A stretch of 64,000 bases of DNA from Centroberyx gerrardi (GCF_048128805.1 NC_136005.1:10516475-10580474), one strand, 5' to 3'; positions 23,648 through 36,674 are shown, counted from the first letter of the stretch. Made by a program: numbers and translations. The notes: generated by a model from the sequence alone, not told the origin.

Positions 23648-26600
23648 ATGGTGGCCACCAGGAGAGGAGTGCGCGTGTACTCCCCGACTAAAACAAACTC
23701 CGATCAATCCTCTGCTGTGCAAGTAAGTATGAGAATGAGACTTTTCCCATGTCTAGATGTACACAGCTCATATAAAGTATTAGTTAGCGGCGAGCAGAGC
23801 CTGTCACGCGCTGATTAGTCTGCCTGTTCAGCTGGTCACTCTCACGTGGCAGTCCACTGAGAGTTGCTGGCTGCTGGACCGATCACTTCATAGTTTGTAA
23901 ACAGTTTGGTGTTTGTTGACGAATGGAAAAGTAAACAGCGGAACAAAATGCTGAATAGGTGGATGGCCTGATATTAAGACTGGATAACGTTACCCATTTC
24001 GTTGATTTCTCTCTTAATTATTAATATTCTGAATCACAAATTAATTCCTGAGTAGGTGGGACTAGCGATTGAGGGGCTGGTTGTAGCAAGGGCCGCACAC
24101 AGGAAACGGTAAATAAACTTTATTCTGTTTGCGGCCCCTGAAACTGTTTCTGTGCTATATTGCTGCTTTGCCTATAGCAATGCTTCTCGAGAACTATCCC
24201 CGTTGGGACTGGCAGCCAGTCCCGAGTCCTTCCATTTAAAAAACTCGTGTTTTAAAATTTCTCCGGCACGTTGACAACGTGCAGGAAAGGTTTCCAGACC
24301 GCGTTTTGCCAATCTGACAAGCTTTCTGGGGTCTTAAGTATAAAACTCTTCTTCTACGCCTCCTCCCTGTGAGCTGTAAAACGTTAGCCCTGTTGGGGGT
24401 TTCGCAGCACAGGGAAGAGGAGTAGAAGAAGAGTGGCAGCCATTTTTAAGACATCCATATGAAAACAACTAGGACAAGCTGCACAAAGGTGAGATTTTAT
24501 ACTTTATTGCAAATACTTTCAAACAATATGATTTACTTGTGTAACAGAAAAGGGTTCAAGGACCCCAGAAAGCTTGTCAGATTGGAAAAATTCGGTCTGG
24601 AAACCTTTCCTGCATGTTGTCAAAATGCCGGAAAAATGTTAAAAGACGTTTTTTTTTTTTTAATGGAAAGACTCTGGACTGGCAGGACCGGCACCCACGC
24701 AGTGTGGTGCCAGTCCCAACTGGGCTACCCAAGATCCAGCTTGCTGTATAGCTGGCCGTATTATTGACTTTGTCTTATCTGCCACCCAGGCCACTCCATC
24801 CACTGGTCGAAGAACCAGGAGGACTGCCAAACAAGCGGACAGTCCTTCCCAGCATGCCCAGGAAGATGAGACCAGCAATCAGCCTGATGACTGCGAGGGC
24901 GGACCCCCATTATCTCCCCAGAGCCAGAGGTGCTCAATGAAAAGATGCAGCAGAGCGTCCAGACTCCACAGTCCAGAGCAGCCCTCGACCCCCATGGGCT
25001 CCACCCATGAAGCCGACGTGTCAGACCTGGAGTCCTGCTGCTCCGCCGTGTCCGACATCGAACCTCAGACCCCACGCACCCGGGGGAAGAGGAGACAGCC
25101 CCGTCCAGCAAGTCAACAAGAGGAAGAGGTATCTGAGGTGGAATCGTGTTCTTCAGCGGTGTCTGCATCGAAAGGGGGCCAGAGCGCTCGCCGGAGCATG
25201 AGGAAGAAGGCGATTCCAGAAAGTTCGCATCCAGCCGAGGTTGAGTCCTGCGGCTCTGCGGTGTCGGACTCCCAAAGAGTCACCAGGAGTCAGAGAAAAA
25301 GCGCTCGCACCAGGTCATCAGCCAAGCAGCAAACTGACTACTCGGAGCTCTCAGATGCTGACAGCTGCACGTCCAGTGTCTCGGGCGCTGACGTTTCCAC
25401 GTCCATCACCGGCAGAGCTACTAGATCGAGTCGGCGAACCCGGCCCATCCCCATGCACCTGGACGAGGTCTCAGAAGGCTCTCAGTCGCCAGACCCAGTT
25501 GGACGACGGACCAGGGCCGCAAGAGGGAAGGCGGCGGCTTCTGTAGTTGTTAGCGAGCCCCAGTCCTGCGAATCTGATGGGTTTGAGTCCGGGCCTAGTA
25601 TGACATCGCAGAGGACCACTCGTAGCCGGGGCAAGGCCAGGTCCACAGGTCCCAAAGCCACGGACTCGGACTCTGACCTGACCGATGTGCATTCTCCACT
25701 GGGTAGCCCCTGCTCCACGCGGGGCAGAGGGACACCTTGCAGCAGCCGCACAGGCTCTGGGACCAGCAGTCGGGCTGCTCCATCCACCAGGCTCTCAGCC
25801 AAGTCTCTTAGTGTTGTTCTAGAGAGAGCTTGCACCCCTAGAGCCCAGGACAGAGCTTCTAAGGTCACTGTGTCGGAGGCAGCAGAGGAGGTGGGTGTAT
25901 TAAACGGCTCTAGGTTAGAAAGTACAGTGATTGCTGACCCAGAATGCACCCTGTTGGAGGAAGATATGACCCTAACCTTAGAGGAAGAAGAAGGTGTGAC
26001 TGCATCAAATGACGTTTCACCAGAGGAAGCCGGAGTGATAGAAGTTGGACGTCGAGGCAGTGTGACCCTATCTGTGACTGCTGATGTGGAAATGGATGAA
26101 TCTGCTAGTACACTACCATCTACCACCGCTGCCCAGGAGTCTGCAGACACAGAAGAGACTGCAAAGGGAGTGATTGTCATCACTGTGGAAGATGAGGAGA
26201 TGGATACTCCAGCAGATTCCCAGGTCTCTCTCAGCCAGTCGGTAACAGTTTCAGATAGTCCTTGTCGCACTGAAGAAGCCCAAGCTGTCGGTGAGCCAGC
26301 AATGACAGCCAGAGACCAGCAGAGGGAGCCGTCTGCTGAGAGCGAGGATGGAGACGCCTCAGAGGTGGCACTGATGCAGGAAACGGTCCCATCATCACAG
26401 CCATTGGAGCTCCCCTCTTGCCAATCAGTTGCAGTAACAATATGTGAAAGGGCCGTTACTTCTGAAGTCACAGAGGAGACTGAAGAGAAAGACAAAGCTA
26501 TGGAAATAAGTGATGTGGACGCCCACCCGTCACAAACAGAGAGACTGGAGGATACGCCTGTGGATGGGGATGCTACTGTGGAAACACTGCCTAGTGGGGA

Positions 26601-29235
26601 GGAGGAGGAGGAGGAGATGGAGGTTAGTGCATCACATGGAGATGCTCAGCAGGTGGTTGGCTCAAGTGAGGTGCCTCCCCCCCCCGCAGAGCCGGTGCCT
26701 CCCCCCCCCGCAGAGCCGGTGCCTCCCCCCCCCGCAGAGCCGGTGCCTCCCCCCCCCGCAGAGCCCAACCAGGTCGAGTCCATTCAGGTAACATCTAGCA
26801 AGGAGCAGAAGGTAAAAGTGGAGTCTTGTTCTGAACAGCAACCTGAAGCCTCAGTCATTGTCAGCCAGAACACAGGAATGATCAGTCTGCTAGAGAGCAG
26901 CGAGGATGAAGATGAGGATGAATATGTAGAAGAAGAAGAAGAAGAGGAGGAGGAGGAGAGGGACGGTTCTGGAGAGGAGGAAGAGGAAGATTTGGAGCGC
27001 ATGGAAGAAGAGAGAGCAGGACCTTCCAAGAAGCCCGAGGCAGCCGCTGCGTCGGTCGATGGACTGTTTATGATTGACACGCGGCCCGGGCAAGAGGCCG
27101 ATGAACAGTACTACCAGGCGGGTCCAAGTGAGAAGGGGGCGGGCACAAAGGGGGAGGAGGCTGAGCAGGAGGAGCAAGACGAGGAAGAGTTTGTGGACGA
27201 AGAGGGAGATGACGACGACGAAGATGCACAAATCCTCTTCTCCAGTAAAAATCCTCAGTTGTAAGTATATGCGAGGTGAAAGCTTCAGATCGGCATGCTA
27301 GATTAGACGTACACCCATGCACATTAATATAAACAGTACACTTCCTAATAGGCCTAGATTATGCAAGTCTGTAGATCAAATAACTTCAGTAAAGACCGGT
27401 CTCTGGAAGCAGTAGGGATTATTCTCCTACTGAGCTCCCATTGTGGCAGCCTTCCTAATTCAGAGGAATGTAAACATTGATTTTTCTTTTCCTTTCGGGG
27501 TAATAAATCTGTATTACTTGAATATTGAATTGCCGAGCACGTACAGACAGTACGGCCACACTCTTCACACACATCTTTATCATTACATTTTATATTCCTA
27601 TCGTATGGAACGTGGAGGTGAGAAATGAGACACGACTGCGTCTCCTGAGGAATTTTCTCTGTGCCAATTTGTTTCAGGAAAGAGTTGTCCAGCCGTATTG
27701 ACCCGGGCCTCAGAGTGAAGGAGCTTGGGGGTTTATACATCAATTTTGATGGCAGCAAATCAAAACCTGTCTCCAGTTCCCTGAAAAAACTGAAGGAACA
27801 GAAGATCCAAGATGAGGTAAATAAGTTTGATCGATTTTTTCCCCTTTTGAAGGTGATCTGTGATGCAGAATGAGTAATGAATTTTAGAGTTATGCAAGGA
27901 TGGGTAAATTCAATAACGCTCGAGATGGTGTTATTCATGCGTTTTCTTTTTTTCTCAAATCCTTTTTGACTTTGGCTCTTTATCTCTGAGGAGCGGGAGT
28001 GTTGGTGCGGTGCTTTGCAGTGTTCCATTTAAGTTTTTCTGTCTGCCCACAGGTGATGAAGAAGAGTGTGATCGGTCCAGACTTTGAAAAGAAGGACGCA
28101 GTGCCTCCATACAGTGAATCCAAACAAGCCTTAAAACTGAAACGCCAAGTAAGTTGGGTGCTTAGGTTTATAGATGCTACTTGTTCGGATACTACCAAAA
28201 ATATGACTGTCGCTCATACATACACTCGCTGCAAAAATATCTGCTTCATGGCTCTATTTAGTCCAATTCTGTGCTTCTGAGGCTCCGTTACATGCTTCTA
28301 CAATGCTTTTTTATGAATCATCCATGTCTTCCCCAGGCGGAGAGGAAGAAAACGACAGGAGACGGCTGGTTTAACATGAAGGCTCCTGAGCTGACTCCTG
28401 AGCTGAGAGGAGACCTCAAAGTCCTGAAAATGAGAGGCTCCATGGATTCCAAGAGGTTCTACAAGAAGAATGACAGAGATGGATTTCCTAAGTACTTTCA
28501 GGTCAGTAACTACTCAAATATGCAGTTTTTTTGTTTGTTTTTTCAATATTAACAGTTCCTTGCACGTATTGTGAGGGTTTGCAATTTGGATAAATCATTG
28601 CATTTCACTGCATAAAACTCATATCAAGGTTTGCAATAATCACAGGAATTTGGCTTTTAAAAGATCAACACCATACTATATATTGTAGTTAATTTTGTTT
28701 GACTGTGTGTGTGTTACAGGTTGGTACAGTGGTGGACAGCCCAGCCGACTTCTATCATTCCCGTATTCCCAAGAAGGCGAGGAAGAGAACCATGGTGGAG
28801 GAGCTGCTGGCTGATGCTGAGTTCAGGCAGTATGTTACCTGCCTCCTCTAGAGTCAGATACACCAACACACTGCATTTTTATTGCTAATCTCTGCAGATA
28901 CTATTTCCTCCAACATTATTAATTACTAAAAGCACTGTTGTAAAAGCTTCAAAGTGCTGAGCAACAAAACAAATCTGAAACGTAAGGTATAATAAAGGGA
29001 AGACTGGTCTTGTATATCCAGGTTCACTTTATTCAAGGAGACAAAATGTTTAATGATCAAAAGAAAAGGCTTTTGCAAGACCTTAAAGCAAACACACATT
29101 TAACAAATACTGTTTATTTCTATCCCTTCTCTTACCAGCAACAACAAAAAGAAATACCAGCAGATCATGACAGACAAAGCTGCAAAGGGAGCTGGCAAGA
29201 GGAACAAGAAAAAGAATAAATTCCATAATAAGTAA
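23648..29235 (+). CDS. dnttip2: Deoxynucleotidyltransferase terminal-interacting protein 2 (Fcf2 domain)
   Basis: Seven exons (23648-23722, 24790-27260, 27678-27816, 28053-28148, 28337-28501, 28720-28829, 29139-29235) join in frame to 1050 residues; human is about 756. The last ~200 residues form the Fcf2 domain with LGGLYINF, PDFEKK, PPYSESK, GDGWFNMKAPE, RFYKKNDRDGFPKYFQ and DFYHSRIPKK, then a lysine-rich end. Yeast Fcf2 acts in early 18S rRNA processing; the vertebrate protein is nucleolar and binds TdT. Exon 2 (about 824 residues) is low-complexity: repeated SD/SE-x-ESC-x-S-x-VS modules alternating with RS-rich basic linkers (residues about 100-290), a four-copy VPPPPAEP tract, and long Glu runs. 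Most of the extra length is in this exon. ATG 23648 has A at -3 and G at +4. The 337-codon antisense frame in exon 2 is a shadow. Confidence 0.96.
24198..24726. mobile_element. Foldback (long inverted repeat) element in dnttip2 intron 1
   Basis: The left arm 24198-24348 and right arm 24561-24724 are complementary: CAATCTGACAAGCTTTCTGG pairs with CCAGAAAGCTTGTCAGATTG, and GTTTCCAGACC with GGTCTGGAAAC. A second, inner stem pairs CTTCTTCTACGCCTCCTCCC (24348) with GGGAAGAGGAGTAGAAGAAG (24412). The element has no coding capacity. It looks like a MITE or foldback transposon. Confidence 0.8.
26671..26766 (+). repeat. 24-bp in-frame minisatellite in dnttip2 exon 2
   Basis: Four consecutive 24-bp units, each GTGCCTC9GCAGAGCC(G/C) and encoding VPPPPAEP. 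Units are identical except the last base of the fourth. Each contains nine Cs in a row, prone to both unit-number and frame slippage. Confidence 0.95.
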
Positions 29236-30883
29236 TCGCAAAACTGGTTTGGAGAATGTTTTCATAGATACTTCTTCAGCAAAGGTTGAGCTGCAGTTGA
29301 AGACGGGAGCATGAATCATGTTTTGGGACTTATCAGCTCATCCAAGACCTTTCAACTCCTGAGATGGACTTTATGTTGAGACAATTTAAGTATTTGTTGA
29401 TGGATGAAGAGAAGTTTACAATATAAAACAGATTAGAGGAAGTAAAGTTGATTCAGTAAACATGAAAAGTAATTGAAAATGTGTATTGCTTTGTACATTT
29501 ATCAGTAAATATGGTGTACATGGTTGTATTTGCTTTTTTAATCAAATGGTATTGTATTTTCCAAATGTTTTGCAACGTCAAAATCAAACATGGATTGAAA
29601 GATCTTTTTAGACTAGCACCAATTTTTTGGTTCTTAAAGTGGTCCTAAATTGATTATTAGTCAGAAACTGAAACATTGCTTTAAAGGATTTTGGAGAAAT
29701 ATGCTTGACTGAGTGAACTTGAACAGGATGACTGGGAATATGATGTATGTCATTTACATTTTTGGCCAACAAGAAACCAGTGTAAATGTAGTGCGCACAC
29801 AAATGAGCAGGTCATGATGACACAGGTCATTCAGTACATGCCAGGTTATAGTTCTCATTTTATGAGGAGCAATATTTGCTACTTCCTCTGTTTTCAGTAA
29901 ATCAAACCATTGAGAACTAAAGGTGAACTGATACGTGTCCTATTATTTGGATCAGCAGAGTTTAAATAAAATATTTCAGTGTATTGCCGTTAATAGTTTA
30001 ATATCCTAAAACAGTCATTGGTCAATAGTAAAAAATACAAAATCTGCAACAATAGGAAATTATTTAATGTATTTCAGGCATTAGTTGGTAGAATGGACAG
30101 AATGCTAATATCTCTTCAAATGACTGAAGAGTCGATGTAAACAATGACAATATTTAGACAACCAGACGAATCAGATCTGCTGCCAAAGGCATTAATTGTA
30201 TGACACTACATTACAAAGCTAAATTATAGTCAGAAGGTCATTTATGTTTTGTTCTCTGCTGTTCACAGCGATCTGAACTACGTCTCCCAGTCTTTCTCTA
30301 GAATCATAATCTAGAAAAGCAAGACTCAACATTACTTGCCGAGTGCATGACCTTTTGACTGCTTTTCACCTTTTTCTTGACTATCCTCAAATTACAGAAA
30401 TGAAGTATGGAAAATGTCTATCTATTGGACTGACACTTTCAGTGTAAAGCTGTCTTTACAAAGAGTGGTTTTACCATATGTAGTGGAAATGATATTATAC
30501 CATTCTATTTCTCTATGCATTAAGCACTGTCTTATTTCTATGTTGTCTGCTCTCAGTACATTTCCACTGGCTTGAGACAAGCATTGCTCATGTAGTGCAC
30601 TCCCAGTTCTGGAAAAAATAGCGCCATCTGCTGGATCTTGTGTGTATGTGTAGCCCAGCTATTTTCTACTGGTTATGGGGGCCATACTGTTATTTGGAAA
30701 ACAAATCTGGTTTCTATTTATATCAAAGTTGCAAAACACAAAAGGCAGAAAAAAGGATTCCAACAATTCGAAAAATGAATTATATGTATGTGTATGGAAG
30801 CTATTTTCTACTTTGATTATAGAAGTATCATTTGGAATAAAGATCTAATTCCATTTACAGTATATGAAAGCTTCAAAACACAA

Positions 30884-31420
30884 ACTAGAAGGCACTCAGA
30901 GCGCATATCTCCACCAACGAAATGTAATTGGTAAAAAGACATGCCAAGTCCACGTGTCATATTTTCACCAAAAGTTCCACGCCCCATTACCAACATGTTT
31001 CACATCAGGAGACGAACACATTTTCATGACTGGACCTGAAATGGGACATGAGATACGCCTGTTCAAATTCTAGCCACTTTTAAGCATTTTAGCTGATTAT
31101 CATCACAACACCACATGGCCAATCAGCTCTATATTTGTTCAGCGGCCATCAGTGCTGCCGTTCTACCACTGAACCATCAGGTTTTGGAAAAATTGGCAGG
31201 GTGGTTCTGTCCGGAAGTGAACGCTCAACTGCCCCCATGTTGTTGTTCTGTCTGCTGATAGTCACACAAGGAGAAGCCACACCCACTGCCACCCCCCTTT
31301 TGGCCAATTGGTCTGAAAAGTGAATCACTTCTTCCTTGCCCCATGACCAACCTTTTGATAAGTCTACTGTTTTCATCATATATTTCATCATCATTTTAGC
31401 TGAGTGAAGCCTCAAATAAG
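30884..31420 (+). mobile_element. Diverged RTE-like repeat copy
   Basis: Opens CTAGAAGGCACTCAGAGCGC and ATCTCCACCAA, the same words in the same order as at 15498. It continues with a region rich in CACGCCC / CACACCCACTGCC and a CCTTGCCCCATGACC motif like CCTTGGCCCATGCTACACCC at 15601. It appears longer and more decayed than the 15-kb copy. The end is uncertain. Confidence 0.5.
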
Positions 31421-32487
31421 GAAATAAGAGCTTCCTTTGACATTATATACTTCTTTAAGGTCTTTGAAGGAGTGTGACCTGTGAACAGACATAATGTGAT
31501 TATTGTTCCAGGCAGGATCGTGTTCATGAAGGAGATTTTACATTTTCATGTACCTGCTTGCCTGCTTCTGGACTTCGAGAACATTAGAGATTATGAAACC
31601 CACGTGTAGTTGAAGAGATTTAGATTTGCACCCAGAAAATACTAAATCATGATGTCAGTGCCCATTGAGCACAGCATACATCCAGTATAGCCAGGAGGTG
31701 TTGGTGCTGGAGACCTTCCTCTATATGTTCTTGTATAGCTTACCTGCCTGGTTGATCCAAAAGCTCCTGTTGTCCACATGTGCAGACATCTTAGACTGTA
31801 GTTGAATGAGAAACATCTCAGATAAAAGAATAGAAAAAAAACAAACATTGGAATTAATACTAAAACAAAAATACATACTGTGCACACATTAAAATTTCAC
31901 CGAACATACCCACAATAGTAGAATCTAGAGTATGTTATTAACATAGGGTGTGTTGAAATGTAACAACCAAACTAAATACACTGATGTGTGATGGGATTTC
32001 CTCGTAGATACATTAGCAATTATAAACATGGACTTCAAATTGAACTACAAACACAGATTTTCTGAAAGTTGTGTGTGCTCGTTTCATATTTTGAAAAAGC
32101 TTTTGGCCAGAATACACAAAACATTTAATTTCCCCCGTGACTTTCTGAGCTTCTACTGAATTTACATATGATCTGAATATAATAATACTTATGTACAAAT
32201 GAGTTGATAGTAAAGGTACAGTGGCAGGCCTAACCAGAATGAGTCTGTAGATATATATTGCACATGTAGAGCAGCAACGGTGGGGCAAGTGTGCGACAAA
32301 GTGTTTACCAGTGTTTACCAGTTGTGTTGTTATGGTACCATTTTATTATAGTGCTTGGTGCAGGAATATTGATGTCATCATAAGGTAATTAGGCATGCAA
32401 AAACTTAGTCCCTATGCAGTCATATGTCAAGTCAGGTTTGCAGTCTCCGGTGTTTTGTTTCAAGTCAAACGTGATATTTATTAGTGA

Positions 32488-32829
32488 TTAGAACATTATG
32501 TGGCCAAGTTTTTTTCCATCATACATCAGACGCTTGTGTGAGATAGATGATACATTTCCAATCACAGATGCCCGGGATGAAAATATCTGAGACAGGTTCA
32601 TCCTGATATTAGACAAAGAGCTGTCAAATCCCAAAATTATTTGAGGTGAATGTGGGTTGGAGGAGTGATCATGAAACCACACTTTGGAGGCCAACGTCTT
32701 GTCATTTAGGATGCAGGTAAAACCAGTTGGGAGTTTTCCTAGGTCATTAAACCACTCCCTCGTAGCTCTTTTCTTACAAGCTGCGGCCAAAACAAAGCAT
32801 TTCACTTTTCCACTTTGGCTTTTCGTCAC
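32488..32829 (-). other. Unrecognised open frame
   Basis: Open from a stop just upstream to TAA at 32488, about 113 codons, starting from GTG rather than ATG. Composition looks ordinary rather than simple-repeat, with KCFVLAAACKK and GFDSSLSN segments. I do not recognise any domain and find no matching exon nearby. It could be a transposon remnant or chance. Confidence 0.2.
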
Positions 32830-33979
32830 TCTGGGGACATTTTCCTTTCTTCACCTATACATTGTAAGGTAAGAAGAAAAACAATTTTGAGCCTGATTTT
32901 ATTGATTCTCACAATTTCAAGAAAAAAAAAAAAAAAAAATGTAATATTACAGTGTGTGTAGTCTTAAAGCAGAAATATTAGTGTTCTAGGTACATAAGCT
33001 AAAGATTACAAGCCACAATTCACATTAGGGCAGAGAATAACAAATTCAGGATAAGGAAACAGCAAATGAAGATGTATGTAAGAAAAAAAAAAGTGTTAAT
33101 ATAACTCTCAGCAGTGGTATTTAAAAAAAGAATGTCATCAGTTAGTCCGATCTCTGGCTGACACAGACGTTGACTGTATAAAGTAGGGCCAGTTAGATAG
33201 AAACCACACCAGTACTTTGGTCAATATTCTTTAATTTGATGTATTTTGAGCAAGAAGCAGACGCATAAAAATATCCATTCACATGCTTATCTGAAACCAG
33301 AGATGTCCAACACTGGCCCTTGCTCTCACATTATATAGCCCACTGGCCTAATACATTATTGGCACATGCACACAGATATTGTAGTAATATATTTCTGACA
33401 CAGATTATGATAAAAGTGAATGATGAAAAAAATATTTATTATTATTATTATTATATATTATTATTTATTCGCTACACGTTAAAAGCAGTGATGAAGCTGG
33501 GTGCAAAAAATGTTATCACAACATGACTATATTGACCATTAATGGTAATTTTGCTTCCCAATTACTGAATCAGATCCTGCTTGGTATTGTTGGGCCCTAG
33601 TTTACAAATTTACTAAATCCCCTTTTGATTTTCCAACCAGATGTCTGCCTGGATAAACCATACACATATTTTGGACCCAAGTTTCCCCTCTGTTTTAGCT
33701 TGTGAAAAGTCTGGGACTGAATAAACTACACAGATTGCTACACCTTGCAATAGAAACATATTTATGAAAAAGAATAAATAAAAGTATACATCTGGATTTG
33801 CTACAGGTTCCAGACTGGTCGACCACAACCCCATCAGAGAAGTTCAAAGAAGACATTCTGGATAGCCTGAATCTCTGCTCTCCTGGCCCGCTCTGAGGAA
33901 CACAAGGAAGCGGTGGAGGAACACATTGGTTGTGTTTTCCTGGGGTTTCTGGCCGGGAGAGAAAACCTTTCAGGAGTAC

Positions 33980-34366
33980 ATGGAGTGTGAGGGAGAACCT
34001 CTGGAGTGGCTCATGGAGAGGTGCGAGTACAGACATCATGTCCTCGACTGCCCTGACTGGGATGATGTTTCCAGAGTAGCAGAGCCGACCAGGAAGCTGG
34101 AGGCGATGACAATAAAAGGCAGAAGTCACCTCACGATGGGAGAAAAGTGGAAACAGTCGATTAGGAGAGAGGAGTGGTTGAGAAGAGAGGAGGAGTGGTT
34201 GAGAAGAGAGGAACAGTGGTTGACAAGAGAGGAGGAGTGGAAAAGAAAAGAGGCTGACTGGAGGAGGAGAGCAGAGGGGATGATGGAGCAGATGCAAAGG
34301 GCAGGGTTACTACACCCACTACCTGCTGTGAGGAGAAGCAGCATCGAACACTTTGAAATCTTTTGA
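33980..34366 (+). CDS. Putative coiled-coil open frame of unknown function
   Basis: From ATG 33980 to TGA 34366, 128 residues. The N-terminal half is ordinary (GEPLEWLMERCEYRHHV). The C-terminal half is a heptad array in which tryptophan recurs every seven residues, in units of the form LRREEEW (about residues 58-90), followed by RRRAEGMMEQMQRAG. The frame stays open upstream but without another ATG. The composition suggests a highly charged helix. I recognise no family; it could be an exon of a lineage-specific gene or a remnant of a mobile element. No splice partner was found. Confidence 0.35.
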   Translation: MECEGEPLEWLMERCEYRHHVLDCPDWDDVSRVAEPTRKLEAMTIKGRSHLTMGEKWKQSIRREEWLRREEEWLRREEQWLTREEEWKRKEADWRRRAEGMMEQMQRAGLLHPLPAVRRSSIEHFEIF

Positions 34367-35270
34367 GTATCACACTGTAGGAGCAAGCAACCCCCTCAGG
34401 AAGACACCCACATTCCTGAAGTGGCCCGGAGGCCGCCTGCCGCGACAAATACGCACCCCCTTCCCCCCCGGAGAGACCGCATCCGCACCTGGGCAAGGCG
34501 CCGGTTACAACAACCTCACGTCACGCTAAATGTGCAAGGTCTCATAAAGGCAACTGACCTTGCCTTCACCTACAAAGGGCCAGGGACATTTATTTGTTTA
34601 CGGTTTTGCTGACCAGTCCATGACACCAGGACCTTCCACCTCTCCAGGTCCACTAAGAGTTAACAACACCAGAACTCCAATCAACTGAGAGCTGATAAGC
34701 GATCAGCCATCCCGGCATGACTAAAGACAATTGGTCACCAGACACTCACCACTGGCAATAAACAACTGCCACAACACATGACTCGGACGTGCACACTCCG
34801 CGGGACCGCGGGACCCTCAGGAATCCCATCATTGAAACGAACTATATGAACTGAAATACAACATTCTCAACTTCTCCTCCATACAGGAACATGATTATTT
34901 TCTGTTGTCTTACTCTGTGGATGTGATAGTCAGCATCTTGTCCTATTTGTAAGCTCATAAGGTTATGATTTATTAAGGTAATGAACAAAACACTGTTACT
35001 TCACCAATCTGGACACTACAGGTCCCAAGTTTGGTATCAACTTATTTCTTTTGATCTTAACTTTTCAAATCTGCCATCAGAAATGTACTATGACTAAGTG
35101 TGCAATTTTGGTGAGAATAATAAGGAATCATAGGATTTCAAGTGTGTACCCGGACCGAAACTGCATTGGTCACAGTGATAAGCAGGTGGGGAAACCCCCC
35201 CCCACGGCACCACTGCCCAATCTGATTGGCTAAATGCCGTCCAAAGGCAAGGACACAATATTCCTCATAA

Positions 35271-35571
35271 GATCGTTCCCAGAGAATAGTTCTTTGAGTT
35301 GAGCTTGTTTCAAGTTCGCCTGATCAAGAGTTTCTCCACTCAGCCGGTCCAGTCCGTCCAACTTGACTCCAGAAGACTCTCTCACCATCAACAAGTCCAG
35401 CAACGTCAGGCCGCAGCAGACTCCAGGACACAAGCAAGTATCACAGCAGTCCATTCACTTTGCATAGTCTCCTGGTGCTGTAGAGGTCCGTTTATCAATT
35501 GGTATCGTCTCCAAAGTCCCGTTATTTTGAACTACTTACTCAACTTTCTGCTTCTCAGGGAACGATCACTA
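35271..35571. mobile_element. ~300-bp MITE-like element
   Basis: Ends are inverted: GATCGTTCCCAGAGAATAGT at the left and CTTCTCAGGGAACGATC at the right, with partial further pairing (TTTGAGTTGAGC against CTACTTACTCAACTTTC). No coding frame. Target duplication not evident. Confidence 0.55.
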
Positions 35572-36579
35572 TAGGCCTAGTCATCTCAGTCTATTAATAA
35601 TCTAATATCATTTTCATCCTATAACTTCCCCAATGTTATACTGCTTTGTTGACATTTTCCCTTGCCCTCCTGTAGACTGTGTTGTGTTTTCCCTTGCGTG
35701 TTTGTTCTCTGTAGTGTTGTTCAGTTGTAGTTGTAGATAGTAACGGTAGAAATAATGTGTTTGAGACTAAAAGTAACTTGTTCTGTGTTTGTTTGCTCAC
35801 AATATCAATCACTAAACCGGAAAAGATCTGTGCTGCCCTTTTATAAATAATTATTGTGTAGTAGTAATAATAATAATAATCATAACAATAATAGTTATAA
35901 CTATAATAACAACTAACCTCTTGTGTTTGGCCAACTGAGAGGGCTTTTCCCTTGTGTTATTATCCGTTCCTTTATAGAAATTGGTTCGCTGGATGAATAA
36001 TTGTCTATTTGGGATATGTCTAATTACTCTTATAATTTCCCTTATTAAATAATATAATCTTTGAGCTATGATTTCCTACAACACTATACGTTTTACAGAA
36101 ATCTGTGATAAAAAGGCTTAGTTGTCTTTAAAGAGAATTCATTACTGACTGCATTTCCTTTTATTAGCAATGGTAAAAGACATAATTGATTCACTATGGC
36201 TGTTCATGAACTGTTTTCATTATAAAGAGCTGAAACCCTCTGTACAAAGGTGCTTGTTCTTCATGTGTACGTACACACATGCATAGACGAACACGCTCTA
36301 AATACAATTTAGATTTTCTGTATTCAAGACATTTCAGTGTAACCCTATGGGGCTGAATGATGGACTTAATTCATGTTAAGGCTAAATTCCTCTCAGTCTC
36401 TCCTGCTCTTTCATTCAGGATTAAAGTATTTTTTCTCCCTCTCTTTCTTTTGAATCTCTGCTTAAGTCTCTTGTAGCTGCTGGCTCCCGACAGTGGCTCT
36501 CGGCTACCTTCTCGCCTGTCTTTGTGTTGGAGAGATGAGCCCTTAACAGCTGCAGCTTACATCCACCATGTCTCCTTCC

Positions 36580-36589
36580 CACACACACA

Positions 36590-36674
<85 letters not shown>

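Larger units (their letters stand above)
29236..33800. other. dnttip2 3' UTR and intergenic DNA
   Basis: AT-rich, with AATAAA at about 29965 (TTTAAATAAAATATT) as a candidate poly(A) signal of dnttip2. It contains a diverged RTE-like copy (30884-31420), a poly(A) run at 32923-32939 and an (ATT)n tract at 33435-33470. A 113-codon minus-strand frame at 32488-32829 is not recognised. Confidence 0.5.

Noticed and set aside
25482-26495. 337-codon minus-strand open frame in dnttip2 exon 2
   Set aside because: Antisense of Ser/Glu-rich codons gives long Ser/Thr/Val frames; the plus strand has matching splice sites and an Fcf2 protein.
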